Origin: Fredinandcohnia humi
GTDB lineage: Bacteria; Bacillota; Bacilli; Bacillales; Bacillaceae_L
Reading direction: 5' to 3'
DNA length: 64,000 nt
Assembly: GCF_001439915.1 (NCBI RefSeq)
Contig: NZ_LMBW01000001.1
Coordinates: 545,960 to 609,959, forward strand
The position numbers and the translations under genes were made by a program. Of the stretch, positions 32,070 through 41,365 are shown piece after piece. The number at the start of each line of letters is the position of its first letter. Position 1 is the stretch's first letter. The notes beneath the pieces are model-generated. The model saw nothing but the letters and a program-made list of their open reading frames with translations, had not been told where the DNA came from and did no database searches.

Positions 32070-33488
32070 ATGAAGAAAATCATAAAAAATGGAACCATTG
32101 TCACAGCAACAGATACGTACCAAGCAGAAATTCTCGTGGAAAATGGTGTGATCAGTCAAATCGGGATGAATTTTTCTACTGAAGGTGCGGAAGTAGTTGA
32201 TGCAAATGGATGCTATGTTTTTCCAGGCGGAATTGATCCTCATACCCATCTCGAAATGCCTTTCGGAGGTACTGTATCAAAGGATGATTTTGAAACGGGA
32301 ACAATCGCCGCTGCCTTTGGAGGAACAACGACGGTTATAGATTTTTGTTTATCGAATAAGGGTGAGCCTTTAAAAGATGCGATTCATACATGGCATGGGA
32401 AGTCGAAGGGGAAAGCAGTTATTGATTACGGTTTTCACCTTTCAATTGGAGAAGTAACGGATTCCGTGTTAAATGAACTTCCATCGGTTATTGAAAATGA
32501 AGGCATCACATCCTTCAAAGTATTTATGGCCTATAAAAATGTCCTTCAGGCAGATGATGAAACCTTATTTAAAACACTAATTGCGGCTAAAGAATTAGGT
32601 GCCCTCGTCATGGTTCACGCTGAAAATGGCGACGTCATCGACTATCTTGTGAAAAAGGCTTTAAGTGAAGGAAAGACAGATCCAATCTATCATGCATTAA
32701 CACGGCCACAGGAAATTGAAGGGGAAGCCACAGAGAGAGCTGCAACGTTCGCAGGCCTAGCAAATTCCCAGCTTTATGTGGTTCATGTTACATGTGCAGA
32801 CGCTGTAAAAGCAATTACAGATGCGAGAGAGAAGGGCTTTGATGTGTGGGGGGAAACATGCCCGCAATATTTAGTCCTTGATCAAACCTATTTGGAAAAG
32901 CCAAATTTCGAAGGGGCTAAATACGTCTGGTCACCACCATTACGTGAAAAATGGAATCAAGATGTATTATGGAATGCACTCCGAACAGGACGGCTTCAAA
33001 CATTTGGTTCAGATCAATGCTCGTTTGATTTTAAAGGGCAAAAGGAGCTTGGCTTAGGTGATTTCTCGAAAATACCTAACGGAGGACCAATGATTGAAGA
33101 TCGCTTAACCGTTTTATTCTCTGAAGGTGTCAAAAAAGGAAGAATTACTTTAAATCAGTTTGTGGATTTAACATCTACTAGGGTTGCAAAGCTATTTGGA
33201 TTGTATCCTAAGAAGGGTACGATCGCGGTTGGAACAGATGCAGATATTGTGATTTTTGACCCAAATATCGAGCGAACAATCTCAGCTGAAACACACCATA
33301 TGGCAGTCGATTACAATGCATTTGAAGGAATGAAATTTACCGGTGAACCGGTATCTGTCCTTTCAAGAGGAGACTTTGTTGTCCGTGATAAACAATTCGT
33401 TGGAAAGCTGGGTGCAGGTCAATTTATTAAACGTGCAAAATATGGTGAAAGATTTGAGATTTCGAAGGATAAAACAGCCACCATGTAA
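32070..33488 (+). CDS. hydA: dihydropyrimidinase
   Basis: A 472-residue cyclic amidohydrolase that opens dihydrouracil to N-carbamoyl-beta-alanine. Metal ligands are visible: DPHTH near residue 57, the carbamylated Lys in FKVFMAYKN (near 150), MVHAENGD (near 183), VHVTCADA (near 240) and GSDQCSF (near 315). The length matches the D-hydantoinase/dihydropyrimidinase family. It is the third gene of the pre operon, and a terminator follows before the permease gene. Confidence 0.94.
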   Translation: MKKIIKNGTIVTATDTYQAEILVENGVISQIGMNFSTEGAEVVDANGCYVFPGGIDPHTHLEMPFGGTVSKDDFETGTIAAAFGGTTTVIDFCLSNKGEPLKDAIHTWHGKSKGKAVIDYGFHLSIGEVTDSVLNELPSVIENEGITSFKVFMAYKNVLQADDETLFKTLIAAKELGALVMVHAENGDVIDYLVKKALSEGKTDPIYHALTRPQEIEGEATERAATFAGLANSQLYVVHVTCADAVKAITDAREKGFDVWGETCPQYLVLDQTYLEKPNFEGAKYVWSPPLREKWNQDVLWNALRTGRLQTFGSDQCSFDFKGQKELGLGDFSKIPNGGPMIEDRLTVLFSEGVKKGRITLNQFVDLTSTRVAKLFGLYPKKGTIAVGTDADIVIFDPNIERTISAETHHMAVDYNAFEGMKFTGEPVSVLSRGDFVVRDKQFVGKLGAGQFIKRAKYGERFEISKDKTATM

Positions 33489-33501
33489 TGTAAGGGAAAG
33501 C

Positions 33502-33533
33502 TAGGAGGGAGTAAAAACTCCTTCCTTTCTTTA
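33502..33533 (+). terminator. terminator between dihydropyrimidinase and permease genes
   Basis: AGGAGGGAGT-AAAA-ACTCCTTCCT (one G-U pair) followed by TTCTTT. It probably lowers read-through into the permease gene. Confidence 0.75.
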
Positions 33534-33683
33534 AGAAAAGGAAATGAGGTGGTTTTTTACATCTGAATACTTCTGAATATTAAAAAATTAAAATGAGAGG
33601 ATGTGTAAAAAAGAATTTAGTTCAAACCACTAGAATTGAAAAATAAGCTATCTAGCAATTACAAAAGTAAAGGGGGATTAGGA

Positions 33684-35012
33684 ATGAGCGGTGAAGATTC
33701 GAAAAAGGTTGTTTTGGATATACATGAGACTCCGCCACCAGGTAAGTTTTTAGTATTAAGCATCCAGCATTTGTTTGCCATGTTTGGGGCAACCATTTTA
33801 GTTCCTTATCTTGTTGGTTTATCCCCAGGTGTCGCCCTTATTTCAAGTGGAGTCGGTACGATCACATTTCTTATAATTACGAAGGGGCAAGTTCCTGCAT
33901 ATGTTGGTTCTTCATTTGCATTTATCGCACCAATCATTGCCGCTACTGCAGCAGATGGTCCAGGTGCAGCGATGATTGGAAGTTTTTTAGCGGGTCTTGT
34001 ATATGGGATTGTTGCTATAGCTATTAAAGCAACTGGTCATAAATGGCTGATTAAATTACTCCCGCCAGTTGTTGTTGGACCAGTTATCATTGTTATCGGC
34101 CTTAGCCTTGCACCAACAGCAGTTGGTATGGCAATGAATAACGCGAACGGTGAATATAGCCTTCTTCATTTTTCCGTAGCATTGGTGACATTGATGATTG
34201 TGATTTTAAGCTCAATCTTCCTTAGAGGATTTTTAAATTTAATTCCCGTATTAATTGGAATTGTCGGAGGATATACTTTTTCCGCGATTGTTGGATTAGT
34301 TGATCTATCCGGTGTCAAGTCTGCAAAAGTTTTCGAAATGCCTGATTTTATTTTTCCATTTGTTCATTATTCTCCTGCTGTGACATTAAGTATTGTTGCT
34401 TTAATGGTACCTGTTTCAATCGTTACATTATCTGAACATATTGGACATCAAATGGTTTTAAGTAAGGTAGTTCACAAGGATTTAATCCAAAGACCAGGTT
34501 TACATCGTTCGATTATGGGAGACGGTCTTGCCACCATGCTAGCAGCGTTAATGGGTGGTCCTCCGAATACGACGTACGGCGAAAATATTGGCGTATTAGC
34601 CATCACGAGAGTATTTAGCGTTTTTGTCATCGGAGGGGCAGCCGTGTTTGCGATCCTGTTTGGGTTTATCGGTAAAATTACTGCACTCATTAGCTCGATA
34701 CCAACAGCAGTAATGGGTGGAATTTCCCTTTTATTATTCGGGATCATCGCTGCTTCTGGATTACGGATGCTCGTTGATAGTAAAGTAGATTTAGATGATA
34801 AGCGTAACCTGATTATTTCTTCCGTCATTCTCGTTGTTGGGATTGGTGGGGCCATCATGAAGTTTTCAGCAAACTTTGAAATTCATGGAATGGCTCTGGC
34901 AGCTATTTTGGGAGTTCTTTTAAATTGGCTCATACCTGGAGGCGCAGTCGAAGAAGACATCAATATGTATGAGGTTGAACTAGAACCAGAACATAAAACC
35001 ACTGCACAATAA
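33684..35012 (+). CDS. uracil/xanthine permease (NCS2 family)
   Basis: A 442-residue polytopic transporter with about 12-14 hydrophobic segments. It carries the NCS2 motifs QHLFAMFGATILVPYLVG (about 26-43), the QVPAYVGSSFAFIAP loop and the signature GGPPNTTYGENIGVLAITRV (near 290). In this locus the likely substrate is uracil or thymine, taken up with protons. The start is the ATG at 33684 after AAAGGGGG; an in-frame TTG at 33636 lies before the ribosome site. A small protein gene follows. Confidence 0.92.
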   Translation: MSGEDSKKVVLDIHETPPPGKFLVLSIQHLFAMFGATILVPYLVGLSPGVALISSGVGTITFLIITKGQVPAYVGSSFAFIAPIIAATAADGPGAAMIGSFLAGLVYGIVAIAIKATGHKWLIKLLPPVVVGPVIIVIGLSLAPTAVGMAMNNANGEYSLLHFSVALVTLMIVILSSIFLRGFLNLIPVLIGIVGGYTFSAIVGLVDLSGVKSAKVFEMPDFIFPFVHYSPAVTLSIVALMVPVSIVTLSEHIGHQMVLSKVVHKDLIQRPGLHRSIMGDGLATMLAALMGGPPNTTYGENIGVLAITRVFSVFVIGGAAVFAILFGFIGKITALISSIPTAVMGGISLLLFGIIAASGLRMLVDSKVDLDDKRNLIISSVILVVGIGGAIMKFSANFEIHGMALAAILGVLLNWLIPGGAVEEDINMYEVELEPEHKTTAQ

Positions 35013-35047
35013 GCAATAATATGTGTGATACAAAGGAGTGACAATCC

Positions 35048-35260
35048 ATGTCTGACTACCAAGTCTTTTTACAAGAGAGAGACAAAATCGACTTTTTCCT
35101 TCAAAAAGGCTATAAAATGACGACTATCATTGAAAACCTTAGTGGAGATTTCGTAGATTTTGAGAAAAACGGTGAAAAAGAGACTTTACACATTGTTACA
35201 CCAGAAGGTCGTAAATATTTTGCGGTGATGCTCATCAAGCAACAAAAGGAAGGCTCATAA
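35048..35260 (+). CDS. small soluble protein linked to the pyrimidine operon, 70 aa
   Basis: ATG at 35048 after AAAGGAGTGA, 35 bp downstream of the permease gene and probably on the same transcript. The 70 residues are predicted soluble, with two parts: EERDKIDFFLQKGYK-like helix and a beta-rich tail (TLHIVTPEGRKYFAVML). No motif for catalysis is seen and I do not recognise the family. Its position suggests an accessory role in uracil uptake or breakdown. Confidence 0.65.
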   Translation: MSDYQVFLQERDKIDFFLQKGYKMTTIIENLSGDFVDFEKNGEKETLHIVTPEGRKYFAVMLIKQQKEGS

Positions 35261-35269
35261 ATAAACAGT

Positions 35270-35312
35270 GTCTAGCCGGTGTCTTCAATGCGAGGTACCG
35301 GTTTTTTATTCG
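35270..35312 (+). terminator. probable terminator
   Basis: CCGGT and ACCGG arms flank a 15-base loop and are followed by TTTTTTATT. Confidence 0.6.
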
Positions 35313-35416
35313 ATTAGTAGGAAGCCTCTATAATTATTTGGAAAAACACTCCTTTAATAACAGATTATAGCGTATAATAAATCTAATCTGAAAATTCTAA
35401 ATAGGGGAGTTGTGGA

Positions 35417-37024
35417 TTGAAATCATATATTACTATTGAAGATATTTTAAGTCGAAAGCACTTTGAAAGCAGTAAAGTGATTGCCGGTAGAGAGGGACTT
35501 GGGCGACAAGTAAAATGGGTCCACGTTGTTGAAGTTATAAATATTAGGAATCTCTTAAATGGAAATGAATTAATTCTTTCAACAGGTGTTGCTTGGAGGG
35601 ATAATAAGGAAAAACTCATCTCAGTCATTGAGCAATTAATTGATTCACAGGCAGCAGGAATCTGTATTGAATTAGGAATATACACCTCATCGATCCCACC
35701 AGAAATTATTGACATAGCGAACAAATCCCAATTTCCAATTATCCTTTTTTTTAAAGAAGTACCGTTTGTTGAAATCACGCAAGACATCCATGGACTCCTT
35801 ATTAACCGCCAATACCAAATGATTTCCAATCTTGAAAGTTACTCACAAGCATTAAATAAACGATTATTAACAATCGATCATTATATTGATATTCTAAAAT
35901 TTATTAGAAGCTACCTCCATGTTCAAGTAATCATCCTCTTTAATAACAATGAAAATCAATTTATTCCAGAAGCTACCGAACAAAAAAGAATGAAACTACT
36001 AGAATTAATGAGGTCTCAGTCAAATGATTCTACCAGTGTGGCGAAAATTACCATCCATTTATTAGGGGATCAATATGCAGAATTGGCGATCATCTCTGAG
36101 GAACGAGAATTGACCGAATTTGACCACCTTATTTTAGATCGAACAGCAACTGCCCTTGCACAGCTTTTCCTTCGTAATCTATACGTAGAGGAAAAGCAGA
36201 GGGTAGAGGCAACGGAATGGATCAATGATTGGTTAGAAGGCGAACAAAGCGAGGAGTCCATCAATGAATATGTAGCACTTACTTCAAGAAACCAACCAAA
36301 AGGAGCCGTCGTGTGTATTTGTAAAATAGATGCAATCGATGAGTATTCAGCAAGTGATTTAACGTATTTTAAAATGTTTCTTCGGGCCATTTTTGAACAG
36401 CAGGGATTTACACTTTTTGTCGCTGAAAAAAGAAATACAATCGTGTTAATCATTCTTAATGAGCGTATTACTACGACATGGAAAACAAGAGTTCAGGAGG
36501 TAATTCGAAGATTATTGAACTCAGAATTGCAGCGTAGAAATAACAAAACTCAACCAGTATTTGGCATTGGAAAATTTGTAGAAGAGTTAACAGATGTACA
36601 TAAAAGCTATCAAACTGCTTTAGAAACCATTCGAATTCAAAATCGGATGTCGATTCCAGCACAGAGCTATTTTTATGATGATTTACATATTTTCCGGCTT
36701 ATTTCATTACTCCACAGACATATTGATTTACAGGAGGTGGTTCTAGAATATTTGGAACCAGTCATTGCCCATGATAAAAAATATAATGGAAAGTTGATGG
36801 AAACACTCAAAACATATTTATCATGTAACGGGTCTAAACAAGAAACAGCAAGACGCTTGTTTATTGTGAGGCAAACACTCTATCACCGAATCCAAAAGCT
36901 AGAAAAACTACTAGGCTCAGACTTTATGAGTCACGAAAAACGACTTGCGATTGAGTTTATGATTTTATCATACGAATTTTTACTTTCATCAAAACAATTA
37001 AAAGAGAAAAAAGAAGTTTTTTAA
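35417..37024 (+). CDS. PucR-family transcriptional regulator
   Basis: A 535-residue regulator with the N-terminal PucR ligand domain (about 1-125; VIAGREGLGRQVKWVHVVE), a GGDEF-like middle (about 280-400) and a C-terminal HTH_30 (SKQETARRLFIVRQTLYHR, near 480-500). The start is a TTG at 35417 about 8 bases after AGGGGAG. Family members control purine or pyrimidine and related amide catabolism. Lying between the two halves of the pyrimidine degradation locus, it is the obvious candidate activator. A strong terminator follows. Confidence 0.9.
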   Translation: MKSYITIEDILSRKHFESSKVIAGREGLGRQVKWVHVVEVINIRNLLNGNELILSTGVAWRDNKEKLISVIEQLIDSQAAGICIELGIYTSSIPPEIIDIANKSQFPIILFFKEVPFVEITQDIHGLLINRQYQMISNLESYSQALNKRLLTIDHYIDILKFIRSYLHVQVIILFNNNENQFIPEATEQKRMKLLELMRSQSNDSTSVAKITIHLLGDQYAELAIISEERELTEFDHLILDRTATALAQLFLRNLYVEEKQRVEATEWINDWLEGEQSEESINEYVALTSRNQPKGAVVCICKIDAIDEYSASDLTYFKMFLRAIFEQQGFTLFVAEKRNTIVLIILNERITTTWKTRVQEVIRRLLNSELQRRNNKTQPVFGIGKFVEELTDVHKSYQTALETIRIQNRMSIPAQSYFYDDLHIFRLISLLHRHIDLQEVVLEYLEPVIAHDKKYNGKLMETLKTYLSCNGSKQETARRLFIVRQTLYHRIQKLEKLLGSDFMSHEKRLAIEFMILSYEFLLSSKQLKEKKEVF

Positions 37025-37044
37025 CCCACTATTGTGGGTTTTTA
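37023..37044 (+). terminator. rho-independent terminator
   Basis: AACCCAC-TATT-GTGGGTT followed by TTTAGG, overlapping the stop of the PucR gene. Confidence 0.85.
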
Positions 37045-37058
37045 GGTCAAAAATTTGG

Positions 37059-37178
37059 TGTCTAGCTCCAGGCGTCATCGGCTCGAGGTCATAAGACAAT
37101 CGCTTCGGAAGGTAAAATGCACCTTCTGTCAGCGCTTGTCTTATGCTTGTCGCCGATAGGCAGACGCCTTGCACTTTT
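37059..37178. repeat. interspersed palindromic repeat, family A, copy 2
   Basis: Best-preserved copy. A perfect 10-bp outer stem CATAAGACAA / TTGTCTTATG encloses CGCT/AGCG and AAGGT/ACCTT stems, with TCTAGCTCCAGGCG and CTTGCACTTTTCT ends. It lies between the pucR terminator and the mmsA control region. Confidence 0.88.
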
Positions 37179-37232
37179 CTATTCAATCAAAATGTGGAAA
37201 AATGACAAGCAGATATTTTACACAATGTCTAA

Positions 37233-37246
37233 TGAAAGCACTTTCA
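37233..37246 (+). promoter_or_regulatory. cre-like site upstream of mmsA
   Basis: TGAAAGCACTTTCA is a perfect palindrome, one base from the consensus TGWNANCGNTNWCA (G to A at position 8). It parallels the cre-like site before preT. Confidence 0.6.
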
Positions 37247-37259
37247 ATTTGCGCGATAA

Positions 37260-37275
37260 TTAACCTATAGGTTAA
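37260..37275 (+). promoter_or_regulatory. perfect 16-bp palindrome upstream of mmsA
   Basis: TTAACCTATAGGTTAA is fully self-complementary, and a second palindrome, AATCGTACGATT, lies at 37284-37295. Both sit 24-60 bp before the start codon and are candidate operators for a local regulator. Confidence 0.5.
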
Positions 37276-37318
37276 GAGTTTCGAATCGTACGATTACAAA
37301 AAGGAGGCAGTACAAACT

Positions 37319-38785
37319 ATGACAGTAGTTAAAAATGAAACAGATGTACTAAAAAATTATATAAATGGAGAATGGGTGGATGCGCTTGGGACGGAATCAC
37401 TCGAGGTGCCGAATCCCGCAACAAAAGAAACATTAATACGTGTGCCGCTTTCCTCAAAAGAAGATGTAGACCTGGCTGTAAAAGCCGCTAGAGAAGCATT
37501 TAAAACCTGGAAAAATACGCCTGTTCCAAAACGAGCAAGGATCTTATACAAATATCACTATCTACTAACAGAGAATCATGAAAGGCTAGCAAGACTTGTT
37601 GTCCAAGAAAACGGTAAAGCCTATAAAGAAGCCCATGGTGAAGTTCTCCGTGGAATTGAATGTGTGGAATTTGCGGCAGGTGCGCCAACCTTAATGATGG
37701 GCGAGACATTATCAAATATTGCTGAGGATATAGACTCAGAAATGTTCCGCTATCCAATGGGAGTAGTAGGCGGAATTACCCCATTTAATTTCCCGATGAT
37801 GGTTCCAATGTGGATGTTCCCATTAGCCATTGCTTGTGGAAATACCTTTGTATTAAAGCCGTCTGAACGAACACCAATATTAGCCTGTGAACTTGCACGT
37901 TTATTTACAGAAGCGGGTGCACCAAAAGGAGTATTAAACGTAGTTCACGGAGCACATGATGTTGTAAATGGGTTGTTGGATCATCCAGATGTAAGTGCCA
38001 TTTCGTTTGTTGGATCACAGCCAGTTGCCAAATATGTGTATGAGCGTGCGGCAGCACAAGGAAAACGGGTTCAGGCCTTATCGGGTGCTAAAAACCATCA
38101 TATTGTTATGCCAGATGCGGATATGGAAAAAGCGGTAGCTAATATTATCAGCTCTACATTTGGAAGTGCAGGTCAACGTTGTATGGCTTGTAGTGCCGTT
38201 GTTGTTGTAGGGGACGGTGAAAAGTTTGTAACTGTGCTTAAGGATGCAGCGGATAAGCTAACGATTGGGAATGGAATGGATGATGAGGTGCTTTTAACAC
38301 CGGTTATCCGCGAGTCCCATCTTAATAAGGTTCTAGGCTACGTGACAAAGGGGCTTGAAGAGGGTGCAACACTGATTCGCGATGGAAGAAAGGAAATGGA
38401 CGAAATGCCCGATGGAAACTTCATGGGCCCAACCATTTTTGACCATGTCACTTCAGATATGACCATTGCAAAAGAGGAAATCTTTGCACCTGTTTTAAGT
38501 CTCTTACGTGCTAAGAATTTAGACGAAGGCCTTGACTTTATTCGAAAGTCACGGTTTGGGAATGGCGCTACCATTTATACAAAGGATGCAAGGGCGGTAA
38601 GACAATTTAGAGAGGAAGCAGAAGCTGGAATGCTTGGTATCAATGTTGGGGTGCCTGCAACGATGGCCTTTTTCCCATTCTCTGGTTGGAAGGACTCTTT
38701 CTACGGCGACCTTCATGTGAATGGAAAAGATGGAGTCAATTTCTATACTCGTAAAAAAATGATTACATCTCGATTTGATTATTAG
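37319..38785 (+). CDS. mmsA: CoA-acylating (methyl)malonate-semialdehyde dehydrogenase
   Basis: A 488-residue aldehyde dehydrogenase that converts malonate semialdehyde, or methylmalonate semialdehyde from thymine, to acetyl- or propionyl-CoA, CO2 and NADH. It has the NAD fold, the active-site Cys in GQRCMACS (near 290) and [11 protein letters not shown] in place of the general-base Glu motif of other ALDHs, as expected for CoA-acylating members. It is followed at 14 bp by the aminotransferase gene. Context favours malonate semialdehyde from beta-alanine as the main substrate; an IolA role is possible, but no iol genes are near. Confidence 0.93.
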   Translation: MTVVKNETDVLKNYINGEWVDALGTESLEVPNPATKETLIRVPLSSKEDVDLAVKAAREAFKTWKNTPVPKRARILYKYHYLLTENHERLARLVVQENGKAYKEAHGEVLRGIECVEFAAGAPTLMMGETLSNIAEDIDSEMFRYPMGVVGGITPFNFPMMVPMWMFPLAIACGNTFVLKPSERTPILACELARLFTEAGAPKGVLNVVHGAHDVVNGLLDHPDVSAISFVGSQPVAKYVYERAAAQGKRVQALSGAKNHHIVMPDADMEKAVANIISSTFGSAGQRCMACSAVVVVGDGEKFVTVLKDAADKLTIGNGMDDEVLLTPVIRESHLNKVLGYVTKGLEEGATLIRDGRKEMDEMPDGNFMGPTIFDHVTSDMTIAKEEIFAPVLSLLRAKNLDEGLDFIRKSRFGNGATIYTKDARAVRQFREEAEAGMLGINVGVPATMAFFPFSGWKDSFYGDLHVNGKDGVNFYTRKKMITSRFDY

Positions 38786-38799
38786 GGGGACTGTAGGGT

Positions 38800-40152
38800 A
38801 TGACCAAGGTGACACATGGGGAAGATCTTTTAACAAAGGATAAGGATTATGTATGGCATGCGATGAAGCCATATAATCCAAATTCGACGCTTGTGATTAA
38901 GAAAGCAGAAGGGTCATGGTTAACAGATCATAATGGGAAACGGTATCTTGATGCAATGTCAGGGCTTTGGTGTGTGAATGTGGGGTATGGAAGAAAGGAG
39001 CTAGCTGATGCTGCTCATGAACAGCTTAAAGAAATGGCCTATTATCCATTAACACATAGCCATGAACCTGCGATAAAACTGGCTGAAAAGCTAAACGAAA
39101 TGCTAGGAGACGAATATGTCATTTTTTTCTCAAACAGCGGTTCGGAAGCGAATGAAACAGCTTTTAAACTAGTGAGGCAATACCATCAACAAAAAGGGGA
39201 ACACTCCCGTTACAAATTTATTTCACGCTATCGTGCCTACCATGGTAATTCAATGGGATCACTTGCAGCAACTGGTCAAGCACAGCGAAAGTATAAATAT
39301 GAACCACTTGCACCAGGCTTTCTCCATGTCGCACCACCAGATTTATATCGTTCAGATGAAAAAGAAGATACAAAAGCAACGGACTTACAGTCTGTCAAAG
39401 ATATCGACCGTGTGATGACATGGGAGCTTAGTGAAACGATCGCAGGGGTGATCATGGAACCAATTATTACTGGTGGGGGTGTCATCGTTCCACCAGATCA
39501 GTACATGGCAGGGGTAAAGGAAGTATGTGAAAAACATGGTGCACTTCTAATTGTTGATGAAGTTATTTGCGGGTTCGGACGAACCGGGAAAGCATTTGGT
39601 TTTATGAACTATGGGGTGAAGCCGGATATTATTACAATGGCGAAGGGCATTACAAGTGCGTATCTCCCATTATCCGCAACAGCCGTCAGAAAAGAAATTT
39701 ATGAGGCATTCAAAGGGTCTGAGGAATATGATTATTTCCGCCATGTTAATACGTTTGGCGGTAATCCAGCAGCATGTGCTTTAGCACTTAAAAACCTGGA
39801 AATTATGGAAAATGAAAAGCTTTTTGAACGTTCACAAAACCTTGGCATTACATTTATAAATAGCCTTACAGCCGCTTTAGCAGACCATCCTAATATTGGT
39901 GACATTAGAGGAAAAGGTTTATTAATTGGGCTTGAACTGGTCAAGGATAAACAAACAAAGGAGCCGCTTGAAGTTAGCCAGGTAAATAAAGTCATCGCTG
40001 GATGTCTGCAGAAGGGCCTTATTATCGGGAAAAATGGGGCTACGGTGGCAGGATACAATAATGTGTTAACCCTCGCTCCTCCTCTAACGATTTCCAAGGA
40101 GGACTTGGAATTTATCCAAAGAACACTCGTTGAAGAAATAACATCCTTGTAA
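38800..40152 (+). CDS. class III aminotransferase, probable beta-alanine transaminase
   Basis: A 450-residue PLP-dependent omega-aminotransferase. Markers are SNSGSEANETAFKL (near 112), YHGNSMGSLAATGQ, VDEVICGFGRTG (near 250) and the PLP Lys in TMAKGITSAYLPLSA (near 282). With its place directly behind mmsA, the expected reaction is beta-alanine + pyruvate to malonate semialdehyde + alanine; YhxA of B. subtilis is a relative. Downstream is a strong terminator, then alanine dehydrogenase, which would recycle the alanine. Confidence 0.88.
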   Translation: MTKVTHGEDLLTKDKDYVWHAMKPYNPNSTLVIKKAEGSWLTDHNGKRYLDAMSGLWCVNVGYGRKELADAAHEQLKEMAYYPLTHSHEPAIKLAEKLNEMLGDEYVIFFSNSGSEANETAFKLVRQYHQQKGEHSRYKFISRYRAYHGNSMGSLAATGQAQRKYKYEPLAPGFLHVAPPDLYRSDEKEDTKATDLQSVKDIDRVMTWELSETIAGVIMEPIITGGGVIVPPDQYMAGVKEVCEKHGALLIVDEVICGFGRTGKAFGFMNYGVKPDIITMAKGITSAYLPLSATAVRKEIYEAFKGSEEYDYFRHVNTFGGNPAACALALKNLEIMENEKLFERSQNLGITFINSLTAALADHPNIGDIRGKGLLIGLELVKDKQTKEPLEVSQVNKVIAGCLQKGLIIGKNGATVAGYNNVLTLAPPLTISKEDLEFIQRTLVEEITSL

Positions 40153-40169
40153 AAAAAGTTTTTATATGA

Positions 40170-40217
40170 ACATTCGTAATCTATTTTCATAATAGAAATA
40201 GATTACGGGTGTTTTTC
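40170..40217 (+). terminator. rho-independent terminator
   Basis: CGTAATCTATTT-N9-AAATAGATTACG is a 12-bp perfect stem followed by GGTGTTTTT. Confidence 0.9.
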
Positions 40218-40249
40218 CCAATAAGTTTAAAAAAGAAAGGTGGATGGGG

Positions 40250-41341
40250 ATGAGGATAGGAGTTCCTAAGGAAATAAAGAATAATGAAAATCGTGTGGCC
40301 CTTACTCCTGCTGGTGTCTCGCAACTGGTTCAACATCACCATACGGTCTTTATTGAAACTGGTGCGGGCATGAACTCAGGATTCTTTGATCAGCTTTATC
40401 TGGAAGCTGGAGCAACCATTGTACAATCGCCGACCGACGCATGGGCTTGCGATCTGGTGATAAAGGTAAAGGAGCCAATTCAAGAGGAATATCAGTATTT
40501 TTATGACGGACTTATTCTTTTTACCTATTTGCATCTGGCGGCTGATCGGGAGCTCACACAAGCCTTGATGAAAAAGAATGTTGTTGCCATTGCCTATGAA
40601 ACCGTGCAAGCAGAGGATCGCAGTCTGCCTTTACTTACTCCGATGAGTGAAGTAGCTGGTCGCATGGCTACCCAAATTGGCGCTTCGTTTCTTGAAAAAA
40701 CAAAAGGCGGAAAAGGCGTTCTTCTAGGCGGCGTTCCTGGTGTAAGTCGAGGGAAAGTGACCATCATTGGCGGCGGCGTAGTCGGAATGAATGCTGCGAA
40801 AATTGCAGTGGGTCTTGGAGCACACGTTTCGATTTTGGATGTTAGTCCTGCAAGATTACGGGAGTTAGATGATATTTTTGGAAATTCCATCACGACATTA
40901 ATGTCAAATCCATTTACAATTGGGCAAGCAGTGGCTGAATCAGACCTCGTTATTGGTGCTGTATTGATTCCAGGTGCGAAAGCGCCAAAGCTTGTAACCG
41001 CTGAAATGGTTCGCCTAATGGAGGAAGGGTCCGTCATTGTAGATGTTGCAATCGATCAGGGAGGTATATTCGAAACGGCTACCCATGTTACAACACATGC
41101 AAATCCTACATATACAAAGCATGGAGTCGTTCATTATGCAGTAGGAAATATGCCTGGTGCTGTTCCGAGAACATCGACCATCGCACTCACAAATGTAACG
41201 GTCCCTTATATTCTGCAGATTGCAAACATTGGCTTTGAACGTGCGCTTACAGAAAATAAGTCCTTACAAAAAGGGCTAAATGTGATAGGTGGAAAGATTG
41301 TTTATGAAGGTGTTGCCAAGGCACATAACCTACCATTGTGA
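40250..41341 (+). CDS. ald: alanine dehydrogenase
   Basis: A 363-residue enzyme that deaminates L-alanine to pyruvate with NAD. It has [19 protein letters not shown] at the N-terminus, the catalytic Lys in VIKVKEP (near 74), His in FTYLHLAAD (near 95) and the NAD fold [18 protein letters not shown] (about 170-187). The start is the second ATG (40250): AAAGGTGG directly abuts the first ATG at 40244 and is correctly spaced for the second. It lies between the transaminase and the amidohydrolase and probably serves the beta-alanine pathway. Confidence 0.94.
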   Translation: MRIGVPKEIKNNENRVALTPAGVSQLVQHHHTVFIETGAGMNSGFFDQLYLEAGATIVQSPTDAWACDLVIKVKEPIQEEYQYFYDGLILFTYLHLAADRELTQALMKKNVVAIAYETVQAEDRSLPLLTPMSEVAGRMATQIGASFLEKTKGGKGVLLGGVPGVSRGKVTIIGGGVVGMNAAKIAVGLGAHVSILDVSPARLRELDDIFGNSITTLMSNPFTIGQAVAESDLVIGAVLIPGAKAPKLVTAEMVRLMEEGSVIVDVAIDQGGIFETATHVTTHANPTYTKHGVVHYAVGNMPGAVPRTSTIALTNVTVPYILQIANIGFERALTENKSLQKGLNVIGGKIVYEGVAKAHNLPL

Positions 41342-41365
41342 CGTCATTTTATGGAGGCTGATTCG

